Origin: JAJVID01 sp963743425
GTDB taxonomy: Bacteria > Acidobacteriota > Blastocatellia > RBC074
Length of the DNA: 64,000 nucleotides
Reading direction: 5' to 3'
Assembly (NCBI GenBank): GCA_963743425.1
Contig: CAVUPU010000009.1
Coordinates: 1 to 64,000, forward strand
Below the pieces are notes generated by a model. The model had not been told where the DNA came from. It saw nothing but the letters and a program-made list of their open reading frames with translations, and made no database searches. This document shows positions 1-11,200 of this stretch, piece after piece; the first letter of the stretch is position 1, and every line of letters starts with the position of its first letter. The translations under genes were made by a program, and so were the position numbers.

Positions 1-2
1 CG

Positions 3-3000
3 GCGATCGCAGAGGCGCCAGGCAAATATCTGATCGAGGTGCGATCACCCGAGAAAACAGCCAAGACAGGACGCTATGAGATCAAGGTAGGAGAACTTGA
101 GAGCGGCGACCGCTAAGGATAAACATCGGGTTGCCGGAGAGGTGATCTTTCGAGAGGCAGAGCAGCTACAAAATGGAACGCTGGAGGATAAAAGAAAGAG
201 CATCGAAAAGTATCACGAAGCGTTGGAGCTGTATCGAAGAGCGAGTGACCGTAATGGGGAAGCTCAAACACTCAATAATATCGGCGAGGTCCACAGGTTA
301 TTAGGAGAGATGCAGAAGGCGCTGGAGAAGTACAATGAAGCTCTGCCGATCAGGCGGGCAGTAGGCGACCGCAATGGGGAGGCTGAAACACTCACCAACA
401 TCGGCTCGGTCTATCAGGCACTGGGGGAGATGCGGAAGGCGCTGGAGAAGTACAATGAAGCTCTGCCGCTCAGACGGGCCGTAGATGACCGCAGTGGGGA
501 GGCTGAAACGCTCGACAACATCGGTGTGGTCTATCAGTATCTGGGAGAGACGCGGAAGGCGCTGGAGAAGCACAATGAAGCTTTGCCGCTCAGGCGGGCC
601 TTAGGTGACCGCAGTGGGGAGGCTCAAACGCTCCACAACATCGGTGGGGTCTATGAGGCGCTGGGAGAGACGCAGAAGGCGCTGGAGCACTACAACGAAG
701 CTCTGCTGCTCAGGCGGGCCTTAGGTGACCGCAGAAGGGAGGCTAGCACACTCAACAATATCGGCTCGGTCTATCTCTCACTGGGAGAGACGCAAAAGGC
801 GCTGGAGAAGTACAATGAAGCTCTGCCGCTCAGGCGGGCCTTAGGTGACCGCAGGGGGGAGGCTGGCACACTCACCAACATCGGCCTGATCTATCGGTCA
901 CTGGGAGAGACGCAAAAGGCGATGGAGAATTACAATGAGGCTCTGCCGATCTGGCGGGCGGTAGGTGATCGCAGGGGGGAGGCCATCACACTCAACAGCA
1001 TCGGCGTGGTCTATAACTCACTGGGAGAGACGCAAAAGGCGCTGGAGAAGTACAATGAAGCTCTGCCGCTCAGTCGGGCTGTAGGTGACCGCAGTGGGGA
1101 GGCCATCACTCTCAACAACATCGGCTCGGTCTATCGGTCACTGGGAGAGATGCAGAAGGCGCTGGAGAAGTTCAATGAAGCTCTGCCGATCTTCCAGGCG
1201 GTAGGCGATCGTAGCGGGGAGGCCGTCACACTCAACAACGTCAGCGCGGCCTATCGGTCATTAGGAGAGAGGCAGAAGGCGCTGGACAGCTACAACGCGG
1301 CTCTGCCCATCGGTCGGATGATAGGTGACCGCTATACGGAAGCTACCACGCTCCACGGCATTGGCTTGGTCTGTGACTCGTTGGGAGAAATGCGGAAGGC
1401 GCTCGAAAAATACAACGAATCCCTGTTGATTAGACGGATAATAGGTGACCGCAACGGAGAAGCTGCTGCCCTGCTGGGGATTGCGCGAGTTGAGCAAAAA
1501 CGCGGCAATCTCACCCAGGCTCGCCAAGCCATTGAACAGGCTGTCGGCATGATCGAATCCCTGCGCACAAATATCACCGGCCAGGAGCTTCGCGCTTCCT
1601 ACTTTGCCTCACGGCGTGAGTACTATGCGTCTTACATAGACATCCTGATGGAGCAACATAAACAGAACCCCGCCGCAGGGTTCGACGCCGTGGCGTTTGA
1701 GGTCAGCGAGCGCGCCCGCGCGCGATCTCTGCTCGAACTGCTTACGGAATCACGCATTGATATCCGTCAAGGCGTTGACAGTTCGCTCCTGGAACGAGAA
1801 CGTTTCTTACAGCAACTGCTTAATGCGAAGGCGGCGGCGCAAGTTAGCTTATTAAATCGTAAGCACACTCCCGAACAGGCCGACGCCGCCGCCAAAGAGA
1901 TCGCCGCCATCATCGCCGAATATGAAGAGATCCAGGCCCGGATTCGGGCCCGCAGCCCACGATACGCGGCTCTGACCCAGCCTCAGCCACTGAGTTTGAC
2001 GGAAATTCAACAACAGGCGCTCGATGAAGATACGCTGCTGCTCGAGTACGCGCTCGGCGAAAAGCGCAGTTACCTTTGGCTTGTTTCGCAGCGCTCCATC
2101 GCCAGCTACGAGCTTCCTCCGCGCGCCGAGGTCGAAGCCGCCACTCGCCGGGTTTACGAGCTACTCACCGTGCGTCCGAAACGCGGGGCACCGCCCGATC
2201 CGCAATTGATCGCTCAGGCCAAGACGCTCAGCCGGATGTTGCTCGGCCCGGTGGCGCCGCAACTCAGCGGCAAACGGCTGGTCGTTGTGGCGCCGGGCGC
2301 GCTATCTTATCTGCCTTTCGCCGCGCTGCCGACGCCGGAAGATAAGAAGCGACCGGCCGGAGATTATGAGCCTTTGATCGCGAAACATGAGGTCGTGACC
2401 ATTCCTTCCGCTTCGGTCTTATCGATCATTCGCCGTGAAATGGCAGGCCGGCAGCGGGCGACCAGATCGATTGCCGTCCTGGCCGACCCCGTCTTTGAAG
2501 AGAGCGACCCGCGCCTGGCGCCGGCTAAAAACGGAAACTCCTCCGGAGAGACGCCGGCCGAGCCAACGGCTGATGCGGAACATTCAGAGTTGGCGCGCGC
2601 GATCAGAACTATGAATTTTTCCGACGCTCGCGCCGGTTTCACACGACTCCCCTTCTCACGCTATGAAGCCGAGAGCATCTTTGCGCTGACTCCGAAAGGA
2701 ACAGGGCTCAAAGCGACTGACTTCAACGCCAGCCGCGCCCTGGCCCTGAGCCCGCAATTGAGTCAGTACCGCATCTTGCATTTTGCGACCCACGGTCTGC
2801 TCAACAGCGAGCGCCCTGAATTTTCCGGGCTGGTCTTCTCGCTTATTGACCAGAAGGGGAAACCGCAGGACGGATTTCTACGACTGCACGAGATCTACAA
2901 CCTCCAGCTCAACGCCGATCTGATCGTGCTCAGCGCGTGCGAGACGGGACTGGGCAAAGAGATCAAGGGCGAGGGACTGATCGGGCTGACGCGCGGATTT

Positions 3001-3216
3001 ATGTACTCCGGCGCGCCGCGCGTGGTCGCGAGTCTGTGGAACGTTGACGATTTTGCGACGGCCGAGCTGATGAAGCTTTTTTATCAGCGCATGCTCAAAG
3101 ACGGTTTGCCGGCGGGGGCGGCTCTGCGAGCGGCCCAGCTTGAATTGTCCGGACAGAAACGCTGGGCGTCTCCCTACTACTGGGCGGGATTTGTGTTGCA
3201 GGGAGAGTGGAAATAA
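3..3216 (+). CDS. TPR-CHAT protein (5' partial, frameshifted near 97)
   Basis: Caspase-like CHAT protease or scaffold with a tetratricopeptide array. The open frame 97-3216 (1039 aa from TTG) has about eleven TPR units of exactly 40 residues (120 bp) at residues 40-480, a helical linker, and a C-terminal CHAT domain at about 690-1039. The caspase-like dyad is visible: His899 in HFATHG and Cys948 in SACETG. The 97 start is probably false. Positions 3-116 in another frame encode a segment ending GRYEIKVGEL, and deleting one T of the TT at 97-98 joins it directly to RAATAKDK, as expected for the beta-rich domain that precedes the TPRs in this family. The gene therefore begins outside the window and is broken by one base here (mutation or sequence error). 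Repeat units are nearly identical at DNA level, so copy number may be unstable or misassembled. Substrate unknown. Family assignment is sure. Confidence 0.9.
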
Positions 3217-3235
3217 TTGACCGCCGGGGTCGGCT

Positions 3236-3318
3236 TCCCGGATCAGTACCGCGAGCGGTAGCGAGCGTGGCTCGTAAGGGAAGCGACGCTCGCTACCGCT
3301 CGCGGTACTGATCCGGGA
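3236..3318. repeat. perfect 32-bp inverted repeat hairpin
   Basis: Arms 3236-3267 and 3287-3318 are exact reverse complements around a 19-bp loop. The structure fills the gap after the CHAT stop and ends 9 bp before the next ATG at 3328. There is no T-tract, so it is not a classical intrinsic terminator. It occupies the place where the ribosome-binding site of the next gene should be. Confidence 0.9.
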
Positions 3319-3327
3319 ACCGGCATC

Positions 3328-4281
3328 ATGAAAATTGATCAGCGCGAAAATTTGATCCGAAGATACCTGCTCGGCGAGTTAGCGGAGGCGGACCAGGCCG
3401 CTCTTGAACAGGAACTTCTGAGAGACCGGGGCAAATTCGATCAAGTGTGGGCCGTCGAGAATGAGATGGTTGACAGTTACGTGCGGGGCGAGATGTCTCA
3501 CGCCGACCGTAAACGATTTGAAGGCCACTACCTTGCCTCCAAATTGCATCGTGAGCGTGTGGCGATAGCCGAGTCGTTTCTCACAAACATTGATCAAGGG
3601 GCCGGAGAGACGGTTGAAGTAAGAGAAAAGGAACCCGTTATCCCCTGGCGCCGCGGGTTTCCCCTACGTTCGCCGCGCCCGGTCTTTTGCGTGGTATCGG
3701 TCATCGCTCTCTTGCTCACATTTAGCCTGGTCTGGTCATACATTGAAAGAGTTCGGTTAACCGGGCGGATCGCCGATGTACAAAAGGAGGCGCAGACCGA
3801 ACGCGAGTTCTTGAACCAACGCGAGCAGGAACTGGAGTCACGAAATCAAGAATTTGAAAAAGAGATCGCTGATGTGAGCCAACGCAACGAGCAGTTGAAG
3901 GCGGAGCTTGAACGATTGCGCCGGCCGCGGCAAGCCTCCCCGCCAACAGTTCTTTCTTTTCTGTTGACGCCCGCGCGAGTACGCAGCGAGAAAGCCCCGC
4001 CTCTGACGACGATCTTTCTCTCAACCGGAAAAGCGCGTTTGTTGATGAAACTGGATGGCGCCGATTACGCGAACTATCAGCTAATCCTCCAAACCGTTGA
4101 TGGGAGGGAAATCCTCCGACGCCGGACCGGCAAAGTCAGGTTCGGCAAAGATCGGGCGTTCGTTAGGCTGCCGGTCAAGGCCGGAGAACTCACCAGGGGC
4201 GATTACATCCTCATCCTTTTCGGCCATACCGCAGACGGAAGAAGTAAAGAGATCGACCGATACTTCTTCCGGGTGTCGTAA
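3328..4281 (+). CDS. anti-sigma-like single-pass membrane protein with coiled coil
   Basis: Protein of 317 aa, not assignable to a named family with certainty. Residues 1-90 are a helical region (LLGELAEADQAALEQEL followed by EMVDSYVRGEMS) resembling the cytoplasmic anti-sigma-like N-terminus common in Acidobacteriota, but without the zinc-binding HxxxCxxC. One transmembrane helix lies at about 119-139, then a Glu/Gln-rich coiled coil at 145-195, then a beta-rich C-terminal domain (about 205-317) that would be periplasmic. It directly follows the TPR-CHAT gene, a pairing that suggests a shared signalling role (inference). No ribosome-binding site is seen because the 32-bp hairpin ends just upstream; expression may depend on coupling or on that structure. 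Confidence 0.7.
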   Translation: MKIDQRENLIRRYLLGELAEADQAALEQELLRDRGKFDQVWAVENEMVDSYVRGEMSHADRKRFEGHYLASKLHRERVAIAESFLTNIDQGAGETVEVREKEPVIPWRRGFPLRSPRPVFCVVSVIALLLTFSLVWSYIERVRLTGRIADVQKEAQTEREFLNQREQELESRNQEFEKEIADVSQRNEQLKAELERLRRPRQASPPTVLSFLLTPARVRSEKAPPLTTIFLSTGKARLLMKLDGADYANYQLILQTVDGREILRRRTGKVRFGKDRAFVRLPVKAGELTRGDYILILFGHTADGRSKEIDRYFFRVS

Positions 4282-4689
4282 AAAAAACATCCCTACCAAA
4301 AAAAACCGCGACATATTTTTGCTCTTTTTCGGAGTAAGAGTTGGAAGTGCATGCGACGCTCTGTTTCGAAGAGGAGCGATGCAAGACCTTCTTTTTTTGT
4401 CGCAAACAATCTTATAGCTATAGCGCTGGAGAGCCGGTCAAGTAATGCGGCTGTGCCGCCTGATGTGCGGAAGCGGCTATGCCCTTCCGCGTAATCAGGC
4501 TCTTTTCTTCCCGGGCTATGCCCTAAAACATTACGGGCATAGCCCGAAAGAAAATAACTCACTCCCGGTAGGTCATAGACCTATCGCACATCGGGCGGCA
4601 TAGCCGCATTACTTGACCGGCGCTCTAGTAGTGACAGAATATCACTGCGATCATTCAGCGTACCGGAAGAATGGGAAGCGAGCGATATA
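4282..4689. other. intergenic region, no gene; nested inverted repeats
   Basis: No supported gene. Most of the stretch is a set of nested palindromes, annotated separately, after an AT-rich tail containing runs of A and T. Confidence 0.6.
4433..4621. repeat. nested inverted repeats (outer 20-bp arms)
   Basis: Outer arms 4433-4452 and 4602-4621 are exact reverse complements. Inside lies a second hairpin around 4511-4547, with arms CGGGCTATGCCC and its near complement, and a smaller GGTCATAGACC palindrome at about 4570. Arms nest like a cruciform within a cruciform. No reading frame runs through it convincingly. Confidence 0.8.
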
Positions 4690-4992
4690 GTGGATGTCCC
4701 TGCGCGCTGTAAACACGCGGACGACGGAGTTGCAAGAGATCTGATGATCTCCTACGCGGCCGGGTCCTGTTCACCGGCGGAGAGACTTGAAATGGAGTCT
4801 CATTGCCTCTCTTGCGCCGAGTGCCGCGAGACGCTGGCGATCGTCCTGCGACTTTCGCGCTTCCCTCTCAGCAAGGAAGAAGAGCAGGCGCTAGGCGCGC
4901 TGTACCCAATAGGCCTGAAAGCTGCATTAACAGCTCGCTGGCTCTCTAAATCCGGGCGCTCAGGAGTGGAACAGACTTTAGTCTGTCTGTAG
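4690..4992 (+). CDS. zinc-finger anti-sigma-like protein, probably truncated
   Basis: A 100-aa protein from GTG. Residues 37-47 contain HCLSCAEC, the HxxxCxxC signature of putative zinc-finger (zf-HC2) anti-sigma factors, preceded by a helix with SYAAGSCSPAERLEMES. Members of this family usually continue into a transmembrane helix and a periplasmic domain; here the reading frame ends shortly after residue 75 in low-information sequence, 60 bp before a dispersed repeat element. The most likely reading is a 3'-truncated gene, with a small cytoplasmic anti-sigma as alternative. A purine-rich GGGAAG lies about 15 bp upstream. No sigma factor gene lies in the window. Confidence 0.55.
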   Translation: MDVPARCKHADDGVARDLMISYAAGSCSPAERLEMESHCLSCAECRETLAIVLRLSRFPLSKEEEQALGALYPIGLKAALTARWLSKSGRSGVEQTLVCL

Positions 4993-5051
4993 CGTGACAA
5001 CCGTCCGCAAACCGCGGATCAAGGCAAAGGCATCCGGCGTGTCGCCGGCGA

Positions 5052-5199
5052 TAAGCGCTGGGGAGGAAGTAATGCGGTGTGGCGCGAGTAGAGACCTAAG
5101 ATTTTGCACCTCTACTCGCGCCCATGTCGCTGCAGGAAGGCGCGAGTAAACAACTCGCGCCACGTCCATACACCGCAAAACCTTCCCCCCATGCGCTTA
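5052..5199. mobile_element. MITE-like dispersed repeat, copy 1
   Basis: A 148-bp element bounded by TAAGCGCTGGGG at 5052-5063 and a reverse-complement-like CCCC..GCGCTTA ending at 5199. Internally it has two hairpins built on GGCGCGAGT...ACTCGCGCC. A second copy lies on the other strand at 57143-57270, and the two share flanking motifs (GGAAGTAATG, GGTGTGGCGCGAGT, TACACCGCAAAA). No coding capacity. Classification as MITE is by structure only; no transposase with matching ends is seen. Confidence 0.75.
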
Positions 5200-5236
5200 A
5201 CGGTCGCCGCAAGGCGCGTCATTGAAGAGGTACCCC

Positions 5237-8080
5237 TTGAAGAAACAACACATCCCCACATTAACGGCGTCGGCCCTCGGCTTCATAGCCGTCTGTATTA
5301 TCGTGATCGGGTTCTGGGACATATTTCCCGGAGCGAGATCGCAGACCCTCGCGTCTCAGGAGCAGATGTCCCCTGCAGAACTATCAGCCGCCATCGAAGA
5401 GCAGAGACAGGCGGCCGCGAATCTGACCCGAAGCGCATCGTTCGATCAGAGATTCCGAAAATTGAGCGATAGAGCGCAGAAGAAAGGAACCGTCCCGGTG
5501 ATTGTGAGGGTGCGGGCCGCGTTCCGACCCGAAGGTCAGATACTCAACCCGGCGGAGCGATTGGCCCAGCGCAAGGTAATCGAGGAGGCGCAGGATCAAT
5601 TGCTCGCCGGGTTGAGGTACGTCCCTTCCTCGCTCAAAAGATACGAGTATGTGCCGTATATAGCCGCCAGCGTCAATGCGGCCGGCCTCGAACAACTTCA
5701 ATCGTCGGCGGATGCCCTGGATGTTTTCGAGGACAAGCCCATGCGATTGGCCACGGCGGAAAGTCTGCCTCAGATTAAGGCTACAAGAGCGTGGGCGGGC
5801 GGATATACGGGCGTCGGCAAGACCGTCGCGATCCTCGACAGCGGCGTGGACAAGGCGCATCCGGCGTTATCGAACAAGGTCGTCGCCGAAGCCTGTTTTT
5901 CAACGAACGATCCGGCGATCGGTTATACCTCTCTCTGTCCGGGCAATGCCCCGACTTCCACAGAGCCGGATTCCGGAAAACACTGTGATGTGTTGAGCGG
6001 ATTGGACAATTGTGGCCACGGCACGCATATCGCAGGCATCGCCGCGGGGCGTTCGGGTGTGGCCATAAACGCGAATGTCATCTCGATTCAGGTGATGTCA
6101 TATGTTACTGATCCGGAGGTATGCGGCTTCGGGAACTGTTTGCGCTCACAGACCTCCGACGTTATGGCCGCTCTCCAGCACGTTTATAACTTGAGAGCTT
6201 CACATGATATTGCCGCTGTAAATATTAGCCTGGTGACAGATGTAACCGGCATATACACGAGTCATTGCGACACGGGAGACGGAGCGCCGCTCAAAGACAA
6301 GATCGATCAATTGAAGTCCGCAGGGATTGCGACCGTTGTTGCGGCGGGGAACGACGGGTTTACCGATGCTCTCGGCTATCCGGCTTGCATATCGACGGCC
6401 GTCAGCGTTGGAGCCGTAGGAGACGGCAGCGCCGCTGTGCCGGCTGACACGGTTTGGGAAAATTCCAACAGCGCGTCGTTTTTGAATTTGCTTGCGCCCG
6501 GCGTTGAAATCACGTCGGCCATACCCGGAGGCGGAGTGACTGGGGGAGTCGGCGCCTCGCAGGCGGCCGCTCACGTGTCGGGGGCGTGGGCTATGCTCAG
6601 GCAAAAGGAGCCTGCGATCAGCGTTGACGATGCGCTGAACAGGTTTAGAACGACCGGGGTAAATGTCACTGATACGCGAAACAACATAACCGTGCCGCGT
6701 ATACAGGTCGATAGCGCGCTGGGCATAGATGTTCCCGAAGGCAACTGGATCGGGGCTTATTACAACAATCGCGATTTGGCGGGCAATCCGGTATTGACAC
6801 GAGACGACGGCAGCGGATTTATCGACCGGAATTTCACCGGCGCAAGCCCTGCGCCCGGCATCGGTACTGAACACTACTCCATACGTTGGACGCGAACAGT
6901 TACACTCACCGCAGGGACCTATCGTTTTTCGGTTACCGGCGATGACGGAGTGAGGCTCTACATCGACGGCCAATTGAAGATCGATCAATGGGTGAATCAG
7001 CCGGCGACCACCTATAACGTCGCTGTGAATCTGCCGGCGGGCAATCACGAGTTAAGACTGGAATATTACCAATTTACCGGTCCTGCGCAGGTTCGATTGA
7101 TCTGGGGGATTCTCAACCCCGCCTGCTCACAGACAGTAGCGGTTGATCGATGGAGAGGCGAATATTTCAACAATACGAATCTTGCGGGCAATCCCTCGAT
7201 GGCGCGAGATGACGGCGCGGGATTTCTCGATTTCAATTGGGGTGACGGAGGTCCGAGTTCGGCTTGCAGCGTATTTGCGGACTACTTCTCGGCGAGATGG
7301 ACACGAACGGTCAATCTTGGAGCCGCCGTCTATCGTTTTACAGTCGCCGGCGACAACGGGGTACGGCTCTGGGTCGACAATCAATTGAAGATAGACCGAT
7401 GGACAGACACTGTGGGTACGAACAACGCCGATGTTCAACTCTCTCTGGGCAATCACGAGATAAGGTTGGAGTACTTTGAAAACGTGGGAGGCGCAGCAGT
7501 GAGTCTTTCCTGGGCGCCGCTACCGCCTGCCCCGCCATCTAACCTTGTGGCTAGCGCGGCATCGGTCTCGCAAATCAACTTGAGTTGGACCGACAACAGC
7601 AACTTTGAGGGTGGATTTAAAATAGAGCGATGGAATGGCAGCAGTTACTCGCAGATTAACACGGTAGGCGCCAATGTCACCGCGTATGCCGACTCCGGGC
7701 TTGCCCCCTCAACCACCTACTCATATCGTGTCAGGGCATTCAACAACGCTGGGGATTCGGGGTACTCCAATGAGAGCAGCGCAACCACAATGTCTTGCGG
7801 CTATTCTCTTAGCCCGACGAGTCGGGTTATGGAATATAGTGGCGGCTCCTTCACAGTGGGAGTGACGACAGCCTCACCATGCTCCTGGACTGCCGTTAGT
7901 AATAATGCGTGGATTAGGGTCTTATCTGGGAGTTCCGGCACGGGTAACGGAACAGTGCTCATTGAGGTCGGCGAACACGGAGGCGCCACGCAGCGTACTG
8001 GCTCCCTGACTATTGCAGGAATATTGTTCAAAGTTACACAGAAGCCTTGCTCACTCCTGCCCGGCGGCAATTGCCTCTGA
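5237..8080 (+). CDS. secreted subtilisin-like serine protease (S8) with PA14, Fn3 and BACON-like domains
   Basis: About 947 aa from TTG 5237, chosen over TTG 5222 because GAAGAGG lies 6-7 bp upstream of the former. An N-terminal hydrophobic segment (about residues 8-27) acts as signal or anchor. A propeptide-like region reaches residue 180. The S8 catalytic domain has Asp201 in DSGVD, His261 in GHGTH, the oxyanion Asn in AAGND, and Ser441 in GASQAAAH, so the triad is complete although the serine motif departs from the usual GTSMAAPH. Two PA14-like domains (WIGAYYNNRDLAGNP and WRGEYFNNTNLAGNP mark their starts), a fibronectin type III domain and a C-terminal BACON-like repeat (SWTAVSNNAWIRV) follow. 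Probably an exported protease binding glycans or proteins. Several Cys residues suggest disulfides. Confidence 0.93.
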   Translation: MKKQHIPTLTASALGFIAVCIIVIGFWDIFPGARSQTLASQEQMSPAELSAAIEEQRQAAANLTRSASFDQRFRKLSDRAQKKGTVPVIVRVRAAFRPEGQILNPAERLAQRKVIEEAQDQLLAGLRYVPSSLKRYEYVPYIAASVNAAGLEQLQSSADALDVFEDKPMRLATAESLPQIKATRAWAGGYTGVGKTVAILDSGVDKAHPALSNKVVAEACFSTNDPAIGYTSLCPGNAPTSTEPDSGKHCDVLSGLDNCGHGTHIAGIAAGRSGVAINANVISIQVMSYVTDPEVCGFGNCLRSQTSDVMAALQHVYNLRASHDIAAVNISLVTDVTGIYTSHCDTGDGAPLKDKIDQLKSAGIATVVAAGNDGFTDALGYPACISTAVSVGAVGDGSAAVPADTVWENSNSASFLNLLAPGVEITSAIPGGGVTGGVGASQAAAHVSGAWAMLRQKEPAISVDDALNRFRTTGVNVTDTRNNITVPRIQVDSALGIDVPEGNWIGAYYNNRDLAGNPVLTRDDGSGFIDRNFTGASPAPGIGTEHYSIRWTRTVTLTAGTYRFSVTGDDGVRLYIDGQLKIDQWVNQPATTYNVAVNLPAGNHELRLEYYQFTGPAQVRLIWGILNPACSQTVAVDRWRGEYFNNTNLAGNPSMARDDGAGFLDFNWGDGGPSSACSVFADYFSARWTRTVNLGAAVYRFTVAGDNGVRLWVDNQLKIDRWTDTVGTNNADVQLSLGNHEIRLEYFENVGGAAVSLSWAPLPPAPPSNLVASAASVSQINLSWTDNSNFEGGFKIERWNGSSYSQINTVGANVTAYADSGLAPSTTYSYRVRAFNNAGDSGYSNESSATTMSCGYSLSPTSRVMEYSGGSFTVGVTTASPCSWTAVSNNAWIRVLSGSSGTGNGTVLIEVGEHGGATQRTGSLTIAGILFKVTQKPCSLLPGGNCL

Positions 8081-8222
8081 ATTTCTTACCGCGCCTGCTG
8101 CGGTTAGGACCAATTTCAATATCACCATCACATCTCAATAACGCGATACCTAACGGCTTTAGTTGCGCTTTGTCTAATCGAACGCCATCCACCTTCAGGT
8201 TTGTAATCGGTCGAGGAAAACT

Positions 8223-11200
8223 ATGAATCGTATTGCCACCAACACCATCCGCTTGCAGGCGACCACGTCTTTTCTTCCTGTAGTTATTTTCTTCACGCTG
8301 CTTCTGACTGGCGCGACCGTGGCGCAGACGACCACTTCCAGCGCAACCGATATGAAAACTCCTGCGGGACTCACTCCGGGCGCGCCGGCGGGATCTTACG
8401 CCCTGAGCGACTTCGACAGTGTCAATCTCTACAACGGCAATCTCAATTTCCGCCTGCCTTTAGTGAGGGTCGGCGGGCGTGGCGCGGCAGGCTACACCGT
8501 CACGCTCGCGCACAACAGCAAGCGGTGGCGCGTCAGGTATTCGTCCACCACCGTGCAGGACGAAGAGGTTTTTCGAACCTGGACGCCGACGACCAGCCAT
8601 TGGAACGGCCCCGAAGTCGGCTACAGCGCGGGGGTGCTGATCGGCAGACAGGTCGGAGTTTATCACCTCGATCCAAGGACTTGTGAGGCTACACAGCGCA
8701 TCTACAAATTCACACTCACACGCCTCGTCTTCACCACGCCTGATGGCACTGAATACGAACTGCGGGATCAGGCCACCAACGGACAGCCACAACAGGTTCC
8801 TCTATCCGCCTGCAGCAATCCAGCAGCGCCCGGCTTTGCGCGCGGACGAGTCTTCTCTACCGCCGACGGCTCGTCCGTCACCTTCATCTCCGACTCCGTC
8901 ATTAACGACAAAAATCCGGCCCACACACAAGGCGTCTGGTTGATCCACCCGTCGGGTTACCTTTTGATGCGCGATGGCACGCGCTATCGGATTGAGAGCG
9001 GCAGGGTGAGCTGGATCCGCGACCGCAACGGCAACAAAGTGATCACCGGGGATGGTGGCGCGATTGACTCACTCGGTCGGGTGGTGAACATCTATCACCG
9101 TGTGGAAGACGTGGCCCCCTACGGCCTGTGCGACAAGATCGTCTTCAAAGGCGCCAACGGCGAGGAGCGGATCATCCGCGTGTCGCGCGACAGGTTGGCC
9201 AACACGCTGCGCGCCGGTTACGCAATTCAGACATATACTCAGTTGTTCCCGACTCTCAACGGCGCCCACAACTACTCGCCGAACACCTTCGACCCGCCAG
9301 ACCTCGTCTCGTCGGTCTGGTTGCCTGACGGCCGGCGCTATCGGTTGTTCTACAATCCGTATGGAGAACTGTCTCGCGTCGAGTTGCCGACGGGCGGGGC
9401 GATCGAATACGACTACACGCCGGATTCAGGCGTGCTCGCGGGGCCAGGGCCAACCGGCGAAGATTTCCAGATATACCGGCGCGTGGTGGAGCGGCGCACT
9501 TATTCCGACGGGGCCACGCTCACCGGCAAGATGCTTTATTCAACCGGCGGGATAACGTATAAGGATGCGAACGGCGTGACGCTCAGCGTTGAAGGTAACT
9601 CATATATGGGCACCCAGGGGGCCGTGGATTCACTCTTCTGGCCTGCAAACCTACGGTTGTATGGAGATTGGACTGAAGGGCGCGTAAACGAGTCGGCGGT
9701 GGGCGTCAGCGGGAATGCGATGCGCACCATAACCACCAACTGGCAGCAGCGCGCCCCCATCTCCTGGCTGAGTTGGTGGAACAGTCTCGACCGCGGCCCG
9801 GAGTATCCGGACGACAACCCGGCCAACGACCCGCGCGCCGTCGAAACCATCACTACCCTGAACGACGCCAACCAGGTCGCTAAGACCACTTCAATTAACC
9901 CGTCCACGGGAGCAGTCCATTTTGACGAGTACAATAACCCGCTCGACGTGTGGGAATACGACTTCGGAACAGGCGCGCCCGGGGCGCTGCTGCGCCACAC
10001 AGATACCGATTACCTGACAGCGGGCTACGACACGATCGCTGGCGGCGCGGCCAACCCCGACCCGAATGCGACGATTCACATTCGCAATCTGCCGATTCGG
10101 ATGATTGTTTACGACGCCTCAGGAAACCTGAGATCACACACGGACTTCATTTATGACAATTACGGAACCTTCCCGCTCGTCGATCGCCCCGGCATTGTTC
10201 AGCACGATGGCTCGTTTCATACCGGCTATGGCGCGCGTGGAAATTTGACAGGAGTGATTCTTCGCAATCCCGGCGATAGCCCATCGGAGATTCACCTGCA
10301 TAATCAATACGACATTGCGGGCAACCTGGTGAAGGCGGTCGACGGACGCGGCATCGCGACCGATTTCGACTTCAGCGACCGCTTCGGCTCTCCGGACGAC
10401 GAAGCGCGCTCGAATGCCGGAGCGCCTGAACTGGCCGGCGGGTTCAGCTACGCGTTCCCGACCAAAGTGACCGACGCGCTCGGTCACACGGCATACACCC
10501 AGTACGATTATTATCTTGGCGGGCCCGTCAATTCTGAAGACGCCAACGGGATCGTCAGCAGCGTCGCCTACAACGACGCCCTCGACCGCCCGACCCAGGG
10601 CATTCAGGCGAGGTATAAGGTGGGCAGCGGCGTACCCGCCGCGAGAATGCAGACGACCATCACCTACGACGACACGAATCGCGTGATCACGACGACCGGC
10701 GACCGCGACACGTTCAATGACAACATCCTGACCAGCAAATCTTATTACGACGGCCTGGGCAGGACGCGGCGCGGCGCGGCGTATGAAGGCGCCACCTGGA
10801 CAATCGCAGACACGCAGTTCGACGCGCTCGGCAGGGTCTCGCAGGTCTCCAACCCGTACCGCGCCGCCGATCCCAGTTCGGCTTCGGCCCCGTCCGGCGG
10901 GTGGGCCAAGACCGTCTACGATGCGCTCGGTAGAGCCATCGATGTGGAAACTCCCGACGGAGCGCATATAGTTACTCAATATAGCGGCAATCAGGTGACA
11001 GTCACTGATCAGGCAGTCAAGAAGCGCCGCAGCGAAACCGACGCGCTCGGAAGATTGATCAAAGTCACCGAAGATCAGGGCGGATTGAATTACGAAACCT
11101 ACTATTCCTATGACACGCTCGGTAATTTGCGACTGGTGACGCAGGGATCGCAGACCAGAACCTTTGCCTACGATTCTTTGTCGCGCTTGATTTCGGCCAC

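Noticed and set aside
301..573. Minus-strand frames across the TPR repeats
   Set aside because: They are repeats read backwards and have no independent support.
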